This document shows, piece after piece, positions 13,652 through 14,552 of a stretch of DNA of 14,552 nucleotides. A model generated the notes under the pieces. That model was given only the letters and a program-made list of their open reading frames with translations. It was not told where the DNA came from and did no database searches. Within the stretch, counting starts at the first letter, position 1. Every line of letters begins with the position of its first letter. Source of the stretch: JANXVV01 sp038230975. GTDB taxonomy: Bacteria; Planctomycetota; Phycisphaerae; Tepidisphaerales; Tepidisphaeraceae. The stretch covers positions 1-14,552 of the forward strand of contig JBBRMF010000124.1 in the NCBI GenBank assembly GCA_038230975.1. The letters run 5' to 3'. The translations under genes and the position numbers were made by a program.

Positions 13652-13673
13652 GGTACCGCGACCCGTGGCACCC
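13652..13673. repeat. Solo half-copy of the GGGTGCCACGGG repeat
   Basis: Bases 13653-13673 are identical over 21 positions to 12024-12044, the right arm of the large inverted repeat, and thus to the complement of its left arm. The sequence runs GTACCGCGACCCG then TGGCACCC. Its partner arm is missing here. Confidence 0.85.
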
Positions 13674-13712
13674 TCATTCCTATTCGTGACAAAGCACTGG
13701 CGTAAACGGCGA

Positions 13713-13746
13713 GGGTGGCATCTTTTGCACTCCGCTGTGCAGAAGA
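13713..13746. repeat. Dispersed GGTGGCAT...TCCGCT hairpin repeat
   Basis: TCTTTTGCAC (13721-13730), a six-base loop TCCGCT and GTGCAGAAGA (13737-13746) form a 10-bp stem with one T-G wobble, preceded by GGGTGGCA. From memory this is another common planctomycete intergenic motif. It lies 39 bases from the solo half-copy. Confidence 0.65.
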
Positions 13747-13815
13747 GAGTGGTTTGATTCACGTCGACGGCTCGCTGGTTCCGATAACCATGTTAAATAG
13801 ATTCCGGCAGCATCT

Positions 13816-13830
13816 CACGATCGTATCGTG
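13816..13830. promoter_or_regulatory. CACGAT-CGT-ATCGTG palindrome upstream of the flagellar-side genes
   Basis: A perfect 6+6 inverted repeat with a three-base centre, 54 bases before the small-protein ATG at 13885. It would suit a dimeric regulator; no matching regulator is encoded in the window. Confidence 0.3.
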
Positions 13831-13884
13831 TCGATAGCTTGGAATACGGGATACAGGATAAACGATGTTTTGGAGCAATCGAAT

Positions 13885-14100
13885 ATGAGTGAACTTGCGG
13901 CCACCGCACGCAGCCTACGAGAAGTACGTGCAGCCTATCAGGATTTTCTAATGCAGTGGGCCCTGGAAGAAATGACTGCCAACGCCCAGCTCATGGCACA
14001 CGTCGCCGGCGACGTGCTACGGCAGAGTGACACCCCCATCGAAAAACAACGGCTTCGGGGTGAAAGACAGTTTCATCGTCTGACGCGTTTGGACGATTAG
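13885..14100 (+). CDS. Small helical protein upstream of fliD, function unknown
   Basis: A 71-residue, charged, mostly helical protein (SELAATARSLREVRAAYQDF, then MQWALEEMTANAQLMAHVAG, then an Arg-rich end RLRGERQFHRLTRLDD). I chose ATG 13885 because TGGAG lies nine bases upstream; a GTG at 13828 in the same frame would start inside the palindrome. It lies 80 bases before fliD on the same strand, where FlaG or chaperone-type genes sit in other bacteria. The sequence does not match FlaG, which has a conserved VVDxxTGEVIRQIP-type core. A flagellar role is inference from position. Confidence 0.65.
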   Translation: MSELAATARSLREVRAAYQDFLMQWALEEMTANAQLMAHVAGDVLRQSDTPIEKQRLRGERQFHRLTRLDD

Positions 14101-14121
14101 ATAGATAGCGGTATGAAAAGC

Positions 14122-14144
14122 AGCATGGGCCAGTCACCCATGCT
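14122..14144. repeat. AGCATGGG...CCCATGCT hairpin before fliD
   Basis: AGCATGGG (14122-14129) and CCCATGCT (14137-14144) form an 8-bp stem with a 7-base loop, followed by a short T-run. Its core resembles the GGGCGAGTCGCCCATGC repeats near 8643-8658, so it is probably a degenerate copy. It could attenuate transcription between the small gene and fliD. Confidence 0.55.
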
Positions 14145-14180
14145 TTCAAATCGCGATCGTGATTTTGGATCGGTAACCCA

Positions 14181-14552
14181 ATGGGTCAAATCACTTCCGG
14201 GATAGGTCTGGTAAGCGGTATCAATACCGGCTCGATCATCACACAGTTGATCGCGTTGGATGCCGCGCCGGTCAAACAGCTTCAGAACCGCATCACGACC
14301 AATACGTCACAAAAAAGCGCCTATACCGATCTCCATACCAAGCTGAATGCCTTAAAAACCGTTGGCACGACGCTGACCAATGCAAACAGTTTCCAAGCCG
14401 CCACCGCCACCAGTAGCGATGAAAAAGTGCTGTCGGCCACTGCGGCCAACGGGGCCGCCACGGGTACTTATCAACTGCAAGTCGCTCAGCTTGTTTCGAG
14501 TCAGCAGGCGGTCACGGATGGTTTCGCAGACCCGAATCAAACCAAAATCGGC
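14181..14552 (+). CDS. fliD: Flagellar hook-associated protein 2 (filament cap), N-terminal part
   Basis: The open frame from ATG 14181 runs 124 codons to the window edge, so the C-terminus is missing. It has the FliD N-terminal domain: MGQITSGIGLVSGINTGSII, TQLIALDAAPVKQLQNRITT, then a helical TSQKSAYTDLHTKLNALKTV and the ATGTYQLQVAQLVSSQQAV strand region. FliD caps the flagellar filament and promotes flagellin assembly outside the cell; it is exported by the flagellar type III apparatus, so no Sec signal is expected. A weak GGAT lies about ten bases upstream. With the preceding small gene it marks the start of a flagellar locus continuing to the right. Confidence 0.93.
   Translation, partial: MGQITSGIGLVSGINTGSIITQLIALDAAPVKQLQNRITTNTSQKSAYTDLHTKLNALKTVGTTLTNANSFQAATATSSDEKVLSATAANGAATGTYQLQVAQLVSSQQAVTDGFADPNQTKIG

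Larger units (their letters stand above)
13389..13884. other. 496-base gene-free region between the lipoprotein and the flagellar genes
   Basis: No convincing coding frame spans this divergent gap. It holds, from left to right, the lipoprotein's leader, a solo half of the GGGTGCCACGGG repeat (13652-13673), a second repeat with a 10-bp hairpin (13713-13746) and a CACGAT-CGT-ATCGTG palindrome (13816-13830). The first 260 bases show nothing I can name. The divergent promoters for the lipoprotein and the flagellar genes should lie here. Confidence 0.6.

Noticed and set aside
13780..13787. TCCGATAA resembling the -10 of flagellar sigma-28 promoters
   Set aside because: No TAAA-like -35 is found at the proper distance, so the match is too weak to call a promoter although it lies before the flagellar genes.

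Overview
The window looks like a chromosomal segment of a Planctomycetota bacterium, most likely of the Phycisphaerae type. The evidence is indirect: moderate GC; several proteins that resemble, from memory, planctomycete-restricted hypothetical families (the 249-residue protein at 1023-1772, the two-helix membrane protein at the left edge, the SPOR-like lipoprotein at 12078-13388); a Tat-exported Gfo/Idh/MocA oxidoreductase; and abundant short GC-rich interspersed palindromes between genes. No rRNA or tRNA is visible, so the taxonomy is inference.

Layout. 1-1772 is a minus-strand run of three uncharacterised genes; the last, a membrane protein, runs off the left edge. holA (DNA polymerase III delta) is divergent from them at 2012-2983 and convergent, with a 6-base gap, with a metallo-beta-lactamase-fold gene at 2990-3769 that resembles class II cyclic-nucleotide phosphodiesterases. 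From 3847 to 8588 lies a complete plus-strand arginine-to-putrescine pathway: aguB (N-carbamoylputrescine amidase), two overlapping mini-genes, aguA (agmatine deiminase) and speA (biosynthetic arginine decarboxylase). SpeA makes agmatine, AguA converts it to N-carbamoylputrescine, and AguB releases putrescine. The mini-genes are not known polyamine genes; the first seems to lack its C-terminal half. An 80-base imperfect hairpin and a copy of a dispersed repeat precede aguA.

A Tat-signal oxidoreductase follows at 8684-10069. Then comes a minus-strand HEPN/MNT toxin-antitoxin pair (hepT/mntA-like, 10121-10754) with a good promoter just before its start codon and interspersed repeats on both sides. 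Further minus-strand genes are a UspA protein overlapping rdgB (XTP/dITP pyrophosphatase) by ATGA, a perfect 30-bp inverted repeat upstream of rdgB, and a large lipoprotein with two SPOR-like units. The 496 bases after it hold more repeat copies. The right edge holds a small helical protein gene and the start of fliD (flagellar filament cap), so a flagellar locus begins here.

The main features to follow up are the dispersed palindromes, which occupy many of the intergenic gaps, the mini-gene pair and hairpin inside the polyamine cluster, and the repeat-flanked toxin-antitoxin module.
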